Assembly: GCA_965224235.1 (NCBI GenBank)
Contig: CBDCYP010000002.1
Span: 744,001-808,000 of the forward strand
Reading direction: 5' to 3'
DNA from: G958295935 sp965224235
GTDB lineage: Bacteria; Chloroflexota; Dehalococcoidia; Lucifugimonadales; Lucifugimonadaceae
Length of the DNA stretch: 64,000 bases
Shown here: positions 1 through 8,404 of the stretch, in pieces
Layout: every line of letters begins with the position of its first letter
How positions within the stretch are numbered: the first letter of the stretch is position 1
Position numbers and translations under genes: made by a program
Notes under the pieces: generated by a model
Seen by the model: the letters and a program-made list of their open reading frames with translations, nothing else
What the model was told of the DNA's origin: nothing
The model's database searches: none

Positions 1-1484
1 GGGTGCATGACGGTCCGGAGAGTGGCCACGAGGTTCAGGGTGGTCCAGAGGGTGGTCGCGGCCGCGGCCTTGTCCCGCCTCATCTCCGCCCATGGGGCCT
101 TCTGGTCTATATATCGATTGCCGTATTGCGCGAGGGCCATGGCGGCTCGCAGCCCTTCGCGGAATCGCCGCGCTTCTATCGCGTCGGAGACACCGGACAA
201 TGCGGCGTCACAGGCTACCAACGCCGCGACATCGTCTTCCGACAGATTTCCAGGTTCGGGCGTCTTGCCGTCGAAGTTTCGATACGTGAGTGTGAGAACC
301 CTGTGCACAAAATTACCGAACGTCGCGACGAGTTCGTTGTTGTTGGCCGCCACAAATCCTTCCCAGGTGAAGTCTGAGTCGGAGGTCTCCGGCATGGTAG
401 ACGCCAGGTAGTAGCGCAGCGGGTCGACATCGTAGCGTTCAAGGTAGTCCGGCAGCCACACCGCCCAGTTTCGGCTCTTCGAGAACTCCTGACCCTTGAA
501 GTTGAGGTACTCATTCGCGACGACGTCCGTGGGGAGGTTGAGTCCGCCGTATCCCATGAGCATGGCGGGCCAGATGAGGGTGTGAAACGGAATGTTGTCC
601 TTGCCCTGGAAGTAGTAGGACTCGGCGTCCGGTTCTTCCCAGAATCGCTTCCAGGCGTCGGGCTGCCCCGAGCGTTTGGCCCACTCTATCGTTGCCGAAA
701 GGTATCCGATGACCGCCTCGAACCAGACGTAGATGCGTTTGTCCTCATAGCCGGGAAACGGCACCGAAACACCCCAATTGATGTCCCTGGTTATGGCACG
801 GTCCCGCAGGCCTTCATGCAGCCAGCCCATCGTCTGGTTACGGACGTTCGTGCGCCATTCGTCATTTCCGGAAACCCACTTTTCCAGTTCGCTCTGAAAC
901 GCGCTCAACCTGAAGAATTGGTGCACAGTGTCGCGGAACTCGGGGGTCGAACCGTCCCGGGCGCTGCGTATGTCGATCAGGTCTGCGGGATCCAGCGTCC
1001 GCCCGCAGGCGTCGCACTGATCGCCGCGGGCGCGAGGGTTTTGGCAGTGGGGGCAAGCGCCCTCCACGAACCGGTCCGACAGGAATCGCTGCTCGGTAAC
1101 CGAGTACGGCATCGTCTGGTTCGCTTCGTACAGGAATCCTTGTTCGTTTAACCGCTCAAAGATGTCGTGGGTGACCTCGTGATGGTTATCGGTGTCGGTG
1201 TCCGTGTAGATATCGTACGAAAAGCCCATTGCGCGGAGGCATTCGGACCAGACCTTGTGGTACCGCTGCGCGATAACGGCCGGTTCGACGCCCTCGTCTG
1301 CCGCCCTGAGCGCGGTCGGCGTGCCGTGCATGTCGCTGCCCGAGACCATGACGGCGTCGTTGCCTGCCTGCCGGTGGTACCGTACGAAGATATCGGCAGG
1401 AACGTTCATGCCGGCGATGTGGCCGAGGTGCGGCGGCCCGTTTACGTAGGGCCAAGCGACCGCGACAAGTATCTTTCGGGGCAA
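1..1484 (-). CDS. metG: Methionine--tRNA ligase, C-terminus beyond the left edge
   Basis: Charges tRNA-Met in the cytoplasm. The minus-strand frame opens with PRKILVAVAWPYVNGPPHLGHIAG, split here as the class I signature region with PHLGHIAG as the HIGH motif. VSGSDMHGTPT follows, then a knuckle with paired cysteines (CPHCQ...CDACG), the KMSKS-equivalent FSKS in GQEFSKSRN, and an all-helical anticodon-binding region that runs off the edge. An in-frame stop lies just upstream of the first conserved residues, so the only usable start is a TTG at 1484, with AGAGG about 10 bases before it. Downstream of rsmI on the same strand with a gap of 110 bases. Identification is firm; the rare start codon is inferred. 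Confidence 0.93.
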   Translation of the reverse strand, partial: MPRKILVAVAWPYVNGPPHLGHIAGMNVPADIFVRYHRQAGNDAVMVSGSDMHGTPTALRAADEGVEPAVIAQRYHKVWSECLRAMGFSYDIYTDTDTDNHHEVTHDIFERLNEQGFLYEANQTMPYSVTEQRFLSDRFVEGACPHCQNPRARGDQCDACGRTLDPADLIDIRSARDGSTPEFRDTVHQFFRLSAFQSELEKWVSGNDEWRTNVRNQTMGWLHEGLRDRAITRDINWGVSVPFPGYEDKRIYVWFEAVIGYLSATIEWAKRSGQPDAWKRFWEEPDAESYYFQGKDNIPFHTLIWPAMLMGYGGLNLPTDVVANEYLNFKGQEFSKSRNWAVWLPDYLERYDVDPLRYYLASTMPETSDSDFTWEGFVAANNNELVATFGNFVHRVLTLTYRNFDGKTPEPGNLSEDDVAALVACDAALSGVSDAIEARRFREGLRAAMALAQYGNRYIDQKAPWAEMRRDKAAAATTLWTTLNLVATLRTVMH

Positions 1485-1594
1485 GTGGCGCCTCTACTCA
1501 GGCATCTCAGGGGGAAGTGAGGGACTGGTGAAGTTGTGAACGTAGTCACATTCAACCCCATTATAGCGAGCAGGGCAGATGGGCCGGGTGTTCG

Positions 1595-2473
1595 TCATCC
1601 ATGCAGGGTGAGGCGATATACGCGACTGCGCGATGCGCCGGTGGACTCGACCACCGCGTCGACGAGTGAACGGCCGGACAGTCCGCTCGACCGCGCAGAC
1701 TGTATGGCGGTCGTCAATTGTTCGTCAGGGGGTGGTTGTCGCACTTTGCCGGCCCCTTCGACCACGATCACGAACTCCCCACGCGGCTCGTGGAAGTACT
1801 CGAGCGCACCCGCGGCATCACCCCGATAGACCTCCTCAAACCGTTTGGTTAACTCCCGGCATACGGCCACGGCCCGGTCCGGGAACAGGTCTGCGATCGT
1901 TTCGAGAGTTGCGGTCACCCTGTGAGGCGCTTCGAGGATCACCAACGGACCGGGCTCTCTCGCCGCGCTCCGAAGTGTTTCGATGCGGCGACTTCGTTGG
2001 CGGGGCAGGAAACCGAGGTAGAGAAACCGGTCTGACCGCATGCCGGCGACCGACAACGCGGCGGCGACGGCGGACGGACCGGGCACCGCCACCACTATGC
2101 GACCCGCGGCTGCTGCTGCTGCTACGAGTTCCGCGCCCGGGTCGCTTAATGCTGGGGTGCCGGCGTCGGTAACTAGCGCCACGTCGCCCGATTCGAGTGC
2201 GGTGACTATCTCGTGGACCCTCGTTGTTGGTGAGTTTTCGTGGTAACTGACAACCCGTGCGTGGGCATCGATGCGGGTGAGTAACTTGCGGGTAACGCGC
2301 GTGTCCTCCGCAGCAATCAGCGAGACGTTACGCAACGTCTCGGCGGCGCGTTCCGACATGTCTCCCAGGTTGCCGATCGGGGTTGCGATAACGTACAGGA
2401 CGCCTTGACCGTCATTCCGGTGAAAAAGGGAATCTACGTACTTTGCCGTCGTCGTGTGCGTGGAGTCGCTCAC
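1595..2473 (-). CDS. rsmI: 16S rRNA (cytidine-1402 2'-O) methyltransferase RsmI
   Basis: Methylates the ribose of C1402 in the 16S rRNA decoding centre using SAM. The 292-residue protein has the usual RsmI length. The N-terminal core reads YVIATPIGNLGDMSERA followed by IAAEDTR, and VTDAGTPALSDPG and VAVPGPSAVAAALSVAG follow; all are RsmI hallmarks of the tetrapyrrole-methylase fold. The frame opens with GTG at 2473. A short N-terminal extension of about 25 residues precedes the conserved core, so the true start could lie slightly downstream. Lies between lipA and metG on the same strand. Confidence 0.95.
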   Translation of the reverse strand: MSDSTHTTTAKYVDSLFHRNDGQGVLYVIATPIGNLGDMSERAAETLRNVSLIAAEDTRVTRKLLTRIDAHARVVSYHENSPTTRVHEIVTALESGDVALVTDAGTPALSDPGAELVAAAAAAGRIVVAVPGPSAVAAALSVAGMRSDRFLYLGFLPRQRSRRIETLRSAAREPGPLVILEAPHRVTATLETIADLFPDRAVAVCRELTKRFEEVYRGDAAGALEYFHEPRGEFVIVVEGAGKVRQPPPDEQLTTAIQSARSSGLSGRSLVDAVVESTGASRSRVYRLTLHG

Positions 2474-2508
2474 TCCGTCAATCCCTGTCCTTCCCGTCCC
2501 GCCGTGGT

Positions 2509-2534
2509 TCCACGATCAGGGTCGGGGAAGACGA
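2509..2534 (+). repeat. Dispersed TCCCCGATCGG repeat, degenerate copy
   Basis: A degenerate member of a short interspersed repeat (consensus about TCCCCGATCGGAGTCGGGG then AAGACG). Other copies are at 19821, 23453, 23495, 36024 and 58255. This copy reads TCCACGATCAGGGTCGGGG. It lies in the lipA-rsmI gap. Confidence 0.6.
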
Positions 2535-2607
2535 TGAATTTCGGCGTCGTGGAAGGCGGATGATGGGCAGTCCAAATCAATCGGGATGGACTTCTGAAAC
2601 GGGCTCG

Positions 2608-3534
2608 TTAGCTGAGCCCCGCGGCCGGTGCGAGCGCGCCTTGCGCAGCCTCGTGCTGAACGTCTGCGTGGTAGGAGCTTCGTACGAGCGGCCCGGAAGC
2701 TACGTGACGGAAGCCCATGGCGAGGCCCGCGTCGCGGAAGTCATTGAAATCGGCCGGCGAGTAGAACCTGATGAGCGGATGGTGATTCTTCGTTGGTCTC
2801 AAATACTGGCCTATTGTCAGCAGTTCGCAATTGGCGCTCCGCAGATCGCGCATCGTTTCCAGGATCTCATCGCGGGTCTCGCCCAACCCGACCATCATGC
2901 CCGACTTGACAGGCATCGACGGGTTGATCTCTTTAACCCTGCGCAGTAACTCCAGCGAAAGGTCATAGTTGCCCTTGGGGCGGACCTTTGGGAAGACGCG
3001 TCGCACCGTCTCGATATTGTGGTTGAGGACCTGTGGCCCGGCATTGACCACCGCGGCGAGCGACTCCCGGCTGCCGGAGAAATCCGGTATCAGGACCTCG
3101 ACTTTGCACGTTGGCGCGAGCCGGCGGATCTCGTTGATGGAGAGCGCAAAGATGCCTGCGCCGCCGTCCGGCAGGTCATCGCGGTCGACTGATGTGACGA
3201 CTGTGTAGCGTAGGCCCATGTCTGCCACTGTGCCGGCAAGCCGGAACGGTTCGGCTGCGTCGAGCGTGCCGGGCCATCCTGTCTTCACGTTGCAGTACGA
3301 ACACGCCCGCGTGCACGTATCCCCCAAGATCATGAACGTGGCGGTGCGGCGCTCCCAGCAATCGCCTATGTTCGGGCAGGCCGCCTCTTCGCATACGGTG
3401 TGAAGCCCGGAGTCCCTGAACCTGCTTCGGAGGTCCAGGTAGTTCTCCCCGCCGGGGGCGGGAACCTTGAACCACTCGGGGAGGCGTCTTTGCAGTGCCA
3501 ACGTAGACTCGATCCAACTAACCGGGCGGGTCAT
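2608..3534 (-). CDS. lipA: Lipoyl synthase
   Basis: Radical-SAM enzyme that inserts two sulfurs into protein-bound octanoyl groups to make the lipoyl cofactor. With the start at 3534 (MTRPVSWIES) the product is 308 residues. The auxiliary 4Fe-4S cysteines are C48, C53 and C59 (CEEAACPNIGDC). The radical-SAM cluster is C74, C78 and C81 (CTRACSYC). The C-terminal RSSYHAD motif is present. The frame stays open for 83 more codons upstream, through non-conserved sequence into promoter cassette 1, so 3534 is preferred. No lipB or lipoate ligase is visible nearby. Confidence 0.96.
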   Translation of the reverse strand: MTRPVSWIESTLALQRRLPEWFKVPAPGGENYLDLRSRFRDSGLHTVCEEAACPNIGDCWERRTATFMILGDTCTRACSYCNVKTGWPGTLDAAEPFRLAGTVADMGLRYTVVTSVDRDDLPDGGAGIFALSINEIRRLAPTCKVEVLIPDFSGSRESLAAVVNAGPQVLNHNIETVRRVFPKVRPKGNYDLSLELLRRVKEINPSMPVKSGMMVGLGETRDEILETMRDLRSANCELLTIGQYLRPTKNHHPLIRFYSPADFNDFRDAGLAMGFRHVASGPLVRSSYHADVQHEAAQGALAPAAGLS

Positions 3535-3718
3535 GCATTCAGCCGGTCTGACGCGCCCGGCCCGTGTACAGCAGAATATCAAATGGCGGGCGGCGCGACG
3601 CTGTGATTTTCGTCCACTCGCGGTTTCCCCAGTCCTGTCCTTCCACATTCCATGAACCCCGGAGGGTGTCCAAAAAGCGATGTCATGCGGATCACTGCCA
3701 CCGGCCCGGCGGCGGCAC

Positions 3719-3911
3719 TGTCTCGGCCATTTCAGGTAGTCGCACGGAGTCTGTCCGAACGTGGCCGCCGGGGAGTGTGGCACGGACCTCTTACCGGTCG
3801 CTGTTCACGGTCCGGCCGAGCCTCTTCCGGCCCCGCAAACCCCTTCGCGCCGGAAATCTTTATAAAACCTTTACAGTTTCGGGGTTGATCTTTACAAAAT
3901 CTTTACATCCG
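3719..3911 (+). promoter_or_regulatory. Promoter cassette copy 1, PhoB/PhoP-like direct repeats
   Basis: Closely matches segments at 10801-10990 and 15811-15998. It carries CTTTA-type repeats starting at 3858, 3869, 3890 and 3901, spaced 11, 21 and 11 bases; three of them read CTTTACA. Nine bases after the last TTTACA is TACCGT, in the place where a -10 element sits in PhoB-class promoters. The next gene, a secreted protease, starts 90 bases after the last repeat. The repeats and their phasing are seen directly; activator binding is inferred. Confidence 0.72.
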
Positions 3912-3990
3912 ATCCCTACCGTAACTGGCAGGGGAAGCGCCGAACTCAGAATCAGCAAACGGTTGTGAAGACAGCCGATGGGAGCATCGT

Positions 3991-5244
3991 ATGAAAACCA
4001 TAACAACAACTGTAGCGGCCCTGATGATAGCGTTGATCGCAGCAGCGTCACTGGCGTTTTCGCCGGGGACGGGAAGCACGACTCCAAACGCTGCGGACGG
4101 GATAAGCGCCGCGGAGTTAATTGACTTGCAGGCCGTTGCCGACCAAAAAGGCATGTCCCTTCAGGCCGCGATCGATCGGTATGCCTGGAACGACGACTTC
4201 GCCGCTGCGGTCTCGGAAATCCGCGAGGCGGTTCCAGGAGCTTTCACCGGGGCGGAGATCACAGACGCGGGTCACGCGTGGGTCGCTTTCGCGGGAAGCG
4301 CGCCCAAGGCAGCGCTCAGCATGATCGGCACGTTCACACGCAGTCACAGTGGCGTATCAATCGAAGTACGCGCTGACAAGGGCTTCACTGAAGTGGAACT
4401 CGAAAAGGCGATCAAAGCGGCCCACTTCGCGGTGTACGATTCGCCCAAAGTGCTCAACGCCAACACATCTTTCGACTTTGCGACGGGTAAGATAGAGACG
4501 ATTGCTCAGTTAAAGAGCACAGCGTCCGCCACCGTTTTGGATGATCTCCGGGCCGCGGCGGTCATGAAGATCACTGATACGACCAGGACGAACATACTCA
4601 ACGGCATTTCGAACTCCGTGGTACGCTTTGACGGCCAAGTTTTGAGCATTAAGGAGAGCAATATTGAGCATCTGGGAGGTGAAGAGATTAAAATTGTAAT
4701 TGGTAATACTAAATATATTTGCACCTCAGGCTTCGGGGTGGAGAGCTCATCAGGGACGAGAGGCATTTCTACCGCTGGACACTGCCCCGACTCTCTAGAA
4801 GAGGACGGCTCAAATCTGACTTTGCAGGGGTTCGGTTATGAGGGTTTTTACGGCGACTTCCAGTGGCACACGGGAACTCAAAGCTTTAGTAACGGATTCT
4901 ACGCGGGCAACAATTCGGAAACCGAGGTAGACGAACGCGATGTCATTAACGTCGGTTCTCCATCCGTGGGTCAGACTCTTTGCCGCAACGGCATAATGAG
5001 CCACAGGGACTGTCAGCAAGTGAGGAAGATCAACGTCTGCAACGATGGCGTGTGCAGTCTTGTGCAAATGGGGGCGCATCTGTCTACAGATGGCGACAGC
5101 GGCGGACCTGTATACTGGGGCAACACGGCGTATGGTATTCATCAAGGCATGGTGTATGATCCGTTTGAGCCGTTTGGTCGAGAGGTTTTCTCCCGGGCAG
5201 ATCGTATCTACAACGCTTTGGGTATTTTTATCGCCACCGACTGA
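3991..5244 (+). CDS. Secreted S1-family (streptogrisin-like) serine protease A
   Basis: Predicted extracellular serine endopeptidase of 417 residues. A Sec signal peptide covers residues 1-23 (hydrophobic run ending LAFSPG). A prodomain-like region spans about 30-235. The chymotrypsin-fold domain begins near CTSGFGV. The catalytic triad is H264 (ISTAGHC), D289 (GDFQW) and S370 (GDSGGP). Cysteines at 244/265, 331/341 and 350/355 suggest disulfides. First gene after promoter cassette 1, and probably co-transcribed with the next three genes. The signal-peptide DNA resembles that of the unrelated protein at 11082. A small inverted repeat (ATCGGG AGA CCCGAT, 5247-5261) follows the stop. Substrate unknown. 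Confidence 0.9.
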   Translation: MKTITTTVAALMIALIAAASLAFSPGTGSTTPNAADGISAAELIDLQAVADQKGMSLQAAIDRYAWNDDFAAAVSEIREAVPGAFTGAEITDAGHAWVAFAGSAPKAALSMIGTFTRSHSGVSIEVRADKGFTEVELEKAIKAAHFAVYDSPKVLNANTSFDFATGKIETIAQLKSTASATVLDDLRAAAVMKITDTTRTNILNGISNSVVRFDGQVLSIKESNIEHLGGEEIKIVIGNTKYICTSGFGVESSSGTRGISTAGHCPDSLEEDGSNLTLQGFGYEGFYGDFQWHTGTQSFSNGFYAGNNSETEVDERDVINVGSPSVGQTLCRNGIMSHRDCQQVRKINVCNDGVCSLVQMGAHLSTDGDSGGPVYWGNTAYGIHQGMVYDPFEPFGREVFSRADRIYNALGIFIATD

Positions 5245-5373
5245 ATATCGGGAGACCCGATCCCGTGTGCCCACACTGCAGCCTGGCGCGCACGGGACAC
5301 CAAGTCATCACGTTGGCCCATCACAATTGAACGCCGTGGCCAGGTGTAACCGACCACAACCAGAGGGGACCTG

Positions 5374-5781
5374 ATGACTACCAGGTTCGGTTCAAGAGGA
5401 TTCTTGTCCGGCTGGCCAGGCCGCCAGATTTTCGCAGCAGCTCTCGTGACTGCGCTGCTGGTCATCGCGGCCTGCATCTATGTCTGGATTGACCTTGGTG
5501 GAGGTGCTATGTATGGCGAAGCGCGTGTGAAGGAAGCTGAGTTCCATCCCCCGGAGACGCTCAAACTCATTCTCGACTCCTGCTACGAGTTCCCAAGAAG
5601 CGTGTCGACGGCTTGGCAGCCGTCCTCCGAATTGAAGGTCAAGGTGTTAGCGTTTTCCACTTTCCCACGCAGCATGGGCTGTCAAGACTTCGTTGAGATA
5701 CAACTTACAGTTCCACTGGGAGATCGGACGGTCATTGACGGTCACACCGGGCAATCGGTGAGCGTCAGGACAGTCAGATGA
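5374..5781 (+). CDS. Single-pass membrane protein, paralog of the next gene
   Basis: Unrecognised 135-residue protein. One hydrophobic segment at about residues 19-40 (FAAALVTALLVIAACIYVWI) should anchor it with the C-terminus outside. The outer part has two cysteines (DSCYE, MGCQD) and ends with LGDRTVIDGHTGQSVSVR. The following gene has the matching LGDRIVVDGHTGQRVKIR, so the two are duplicates. The leader DNA before each start is also alike (near 5285-5373 and 5810-5890), showing that gene and leader were duplicated together. Function unknown. Confidence 0.75.
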   Translation: MTTRFGSRGFLSGWPGRQIFAAALVTALLVIAACIYVWIDLGGGAMYGEARVKEAEFHPPETLKLILDSCYEFPRSVSTAWQPSSELKVKVLAFSTFPRSMGCQDFVEIQLTVPLGDRTVIDGHTGQSVSVRTVR

Positions 5782-5890
5782 ATGCCTCAATACCTTGGAC
5801 ATCCAGGGTCCGGCGCACCAGAGGCAAATCATCACTTTTGCCCATTGCAGTTCAACGCATGGCAACACCTAGCCAACCAAAGGGTACCTT

Positions 5891-6799
5891 ATGACTTACG
5901 GCTGGGGTTCAAGGTATTCCTTGTTCACCCATCTGGCACACCTAATCTGCACGGTTTTGGTGACTGGGCTGGTGGTTTTCGTGGCCTGCGTCTGTGTCTG
6001 GTACAACTTCGCGGGAGGTGGATGGCGCGGCGCAGTTAGTGTGAATGGAGCGACGTACCTTTACCCATACGGGCTCTCACTCGGTGTCGGCTCCTGCCTT
6101 GGGAGCCCGGAAGTGACTCTTTTGCGGGAGACGGACCACGACGTGCAGATCAAGGTGGTTGCCTTCACAAGGCCGTTCCACGGTGGCCTGGAATGCGCAG
6201 AAGGAGTTGCAGTCCGGCTTCAAGAGCCGCTGGGAGATCGGATCGTCGTCGACGGGCACACCGGACAACGAGTGAAAATCCGTAAGGTCCGGCCATCGTC
6301 TGCACAACCGTCGCCGGACTGGAGGGTGACTGAAGCGCCGGGGTGGCCGAGCCAGCCGGGACTCTCCCTGCAACTGCCTACCGGGTGGGAGCTGAATGAA
6401 CTCCAGGGGATCGATTCGCACGTTGGGGAAGTAACAGGCGATGGAGTGCGGCTAACGCTTGATTACGGCGTATTTCCATGGAGCCTGAACCCGGCCCGCT
6501 ATCCGGCGCATACATACATAGTGGCTTACCAGCGCGTGGGGGGCTTCGATGCGACGCTATTCATCTCTATGACTCCCGGCGAAGGTTTCACCGGAGTCTA
6601 CTTTCCAGATTTGGGTGGACTCAGTCTTCACCTTGTGGGCGAGGATCTGACGCCCTGTCAACAGGAGACCGCTATCGCATTGTTCAGGAGCATCCGTCTC
6701 CTCGGGCATAACGCGGAAGACGCAGGGGATGCCGGGGCGCACAAACCGGGGGCACCGTCGCAAATCGACGACCTCATGGTAATGCGTGGTCGGGAGTGA
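5891..6799 (+). CDS. Single-pass membrane protein with an extra C-terminal domain
   Basis: Unrecognised 302-residue protein. The N-terminal ~130 residues parallel the preceding gene: a membrane segment at about 15-38, paired cysteines (GSCLG, LECAE) and the shared HTGQ ending. After a Ser/Pro-rich linker (SSAQPSPDW) comes a domain of about 150 residues found in neither neighbour (LSLQLPTGWELNELQGID onward) and an acidic/Ala-rich tail. It ends 10 bases before the META lipoprotein, which indicates one transcript. Probable envelope role; no family assigned. Confidence 0.75.
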   Translation: MTYGWGSRYSLFTHLAHLICTVLVTGLVVFVACVCVWYNFAGGGWRGAVSVNGATYLYPYGLSLGVGSCLGSPEVTLLRETDHDVQIKVVAFTRPFHGGLECAEGVAVRLQEPLGDRIVVDGHTGQRVKIRKVRPSSAQPSPDWRVTEAPGWPSQPGLSLQLPTGWELNELQGIDSHVGEVTGDGVRLTLDYGVFPWSLNPARYPAHTYIVAYQRVGGFDATLFISMTPGEGFTGVYFPDLGGLSLHLVGEDLTPCQQETAIALFRSIRLLGHNAEDAGDAGAHKPGAPSQIDDLMVMRGRE

Positions 6800-6808
6800 G
6801 GCTCTGGA

Positions 6809-8095
6809 ATGCGTTTGATGTCCCTTAAGGTATTCTCGAGGATGGCTGTCATAGGGTTCCTCTTGGTCATGGCCGCAGCGGGATGTGGAGATGCTGAACT
6901 TAATGCTCCGGAGGACCTCCCTGTTGCAACCTTGACACCTGCCGGGCCGGCTAAACCTGTCCACACGGCGTCAACCGGCGATGGCAATTGGATTCTTGAT
7001 TTGCTGGACGGTCGGCCAATCTTTGAAGAAAGTGTAGTCACGCTGAGGATAACCGGGAACGAGCTTGATGGTTTTGACGGGTGCAATGGCTACGAAGGGC
7101 TATCTGTGGAGGGAATGGAGGATGAAACGCTTGTCTTCGGGGCAGATGGGGTGTTTTCACGTCCGCCCTTCGCACGTACGGAGAAAGGATGTTTCATCCT
7201 GGATCACGCGAACCCGAATGTCGTCATGGATCAGGCGGACGCATACATGTCGGCTCTCATACGAGGAGAGAGATACCGCGTTGCGGGCGACCGGCTGGTG
7301 ATATTGGACGGTGGAGGCTCAGCCAGGCTGGTATTCGTTCGCGAGGCGCCGCTCCCGGGACAACCCGTCGACCTTCGCGGCACCTCGTGGCGTCTCATTA
7401 CGGAGGATGACAGGGACAACGACGTACGGGCGACGACCCTGACCTTCTTGAATGAACGGCTGATTACCGGGTCGACTGCATGCCGCGATTATCTCGCCTC
7501 GTATACGTATACAAAGCCGGAGGGGAGTGTGCGCTTCTCGTCGAAGTCCATGCTGGGATCCGTTGAGTCTTGTTCGGAATTGAACCGCGGGCTGGCGGGT
7601 GGATATATAGATTTCCTGTCGCGGGCGAGGGAGTACTCGGTTTACGAGGATCAAGGAACCAAGCGACTCAGTATCAGGAGCACCCGGAGCAAGACGCTGA
7701 CCTTCGAGCCGCTGCCCCCGGTTGTCGAAGACATTTCCGACGTAGACTGGACCTTGGAAACGTTCGTTGAGCTTCGCCCGGGTGGTGGGAGCCCCCGGCC
7801 CACGCCGGTATTCGAAGGAACCGAAGTGACTGTCTCGTTTGACAAGGACGGCATTTCGGGGGCGTCGGGGTGCAACTCCTACTCGGCTCTGGCGAAGGTC
7901 GATGACGATTCGTTCACGGTCGAGGTCCAGTCGTTGCGCCATACGGAAAAAGCGTGTGAGGGCCCAGACGGTCTGATGGAGCAGGAAGAAAGGTATCTCG
8001 ATCTGCTATCACGCATGACCCGATACGGCATGTATGGCGACAGCCTGTTTATGCAGACAGGCGACGATGTATTTCTACTGTTCCAAGCCAGGTAA
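6809..8095 (+). CDS. Triple META-domain lipoprotein (META-A, intact)
   Basis: Envelope lipoprotein of 428 residues. The lipobox AAAGC places the lipid-modified cysteine at residue 26. Three tandem META (HslJ-like) domains follow, at about 50-170, 180-295 and 310-428. Each has the family pattern of a Gly-Cys-Asn or similar strand (FDGCNGYEG, STACRDYL, SGCNSYSA), a later Thr-x-Lys-x-Cys (TEKGC, TEKAC), and an E-rich helix before YxxxL. Starts 10 bases after the previous gene. It is the intact reference for two broken paralogs at 13092 and 14571. META domains bind no known common ligand; HslJ is linked to envelope stress. The exact role here is unknown. Confidence 0.85.
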   Translation: MRLMSLKVFSRMAVIGFLLVMAAAGCGDAELNAPEDLPVATLTPAGPAKPVHTASTGDGNWILDLLDGRPIFEESVVTLRITGNELDGFDGCNGYEGLSVEGMEDETLVFGADGVFSRPPFARTEKGCFILDHANPNVVMDQADAYMSALIRGERYRVAGDRLVILDGGGSARLVFVREAPLPGQPVDLRGTSWRLITEDDRDNDVRATTLTFLNERLITGSTACRDYLASYTYTKPEGSVRFSSKSMLGSVESCSELNRGLAGGYIDFLSRAREYSVYEDQGTKRLSIRSTRSKTLTFEPLPPVVEDISDVDWTLETFVELRPGGGSPRPTPVFEGTEVTVSFDKDGISGASGCNSYSALAKVDDDSFTVEVQSLRHTEKACEGPDGLMEQEERYLDLLSRMTRYGMYGDSLFMQTGDDVFLLFQAR

Positions 8096-8404
8096 GCGGC
8101 GCTAAGCAAGTTTTAACTGCCATTCGATGGAGAGCCTGTCCCTCGGGCTCGCAGATCTAACCACATCTCGGAGACAGTTCTTCAAACACGCCCGCCAAAG
8201 TCTGATAGGCGGCGCGGGCTCATTGGTTCGTGTTGAGCCTTCGTGTGGTTAAAATCAAGTCCGTTGCAGGTTGGATAGAAGCCGCCGGTCCCTGCCTTGC
8301 CAAGCAGGTCACTTATCGTGCGTCGCGCCACTTAGCGAGTCGTCTAGTTCGGTAATGACCCCGACCTCGTCCCCGTCGATCTAAGCGAGATGAGTCTCGA
8401 CTAA
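8096..8404. other. Convergent intergenic region, no gene seen
   Basis: Gap between META-A and the convergent kinase gene. A weak imperfect inverted repeat, GCCCGCC ... GGCGCGGGC, lies near 8189-8220 and may help terminate one or both transcripts. There is no T-run and no convincing short ORF. Confidence 0.4.

Noticed and set aside
3535..3783. N-terminal extension of LipA
   Set aside because: The upstream codons run through promoter cassette 1 and show no LipA similarity; the ATG at 3534 fits the family.
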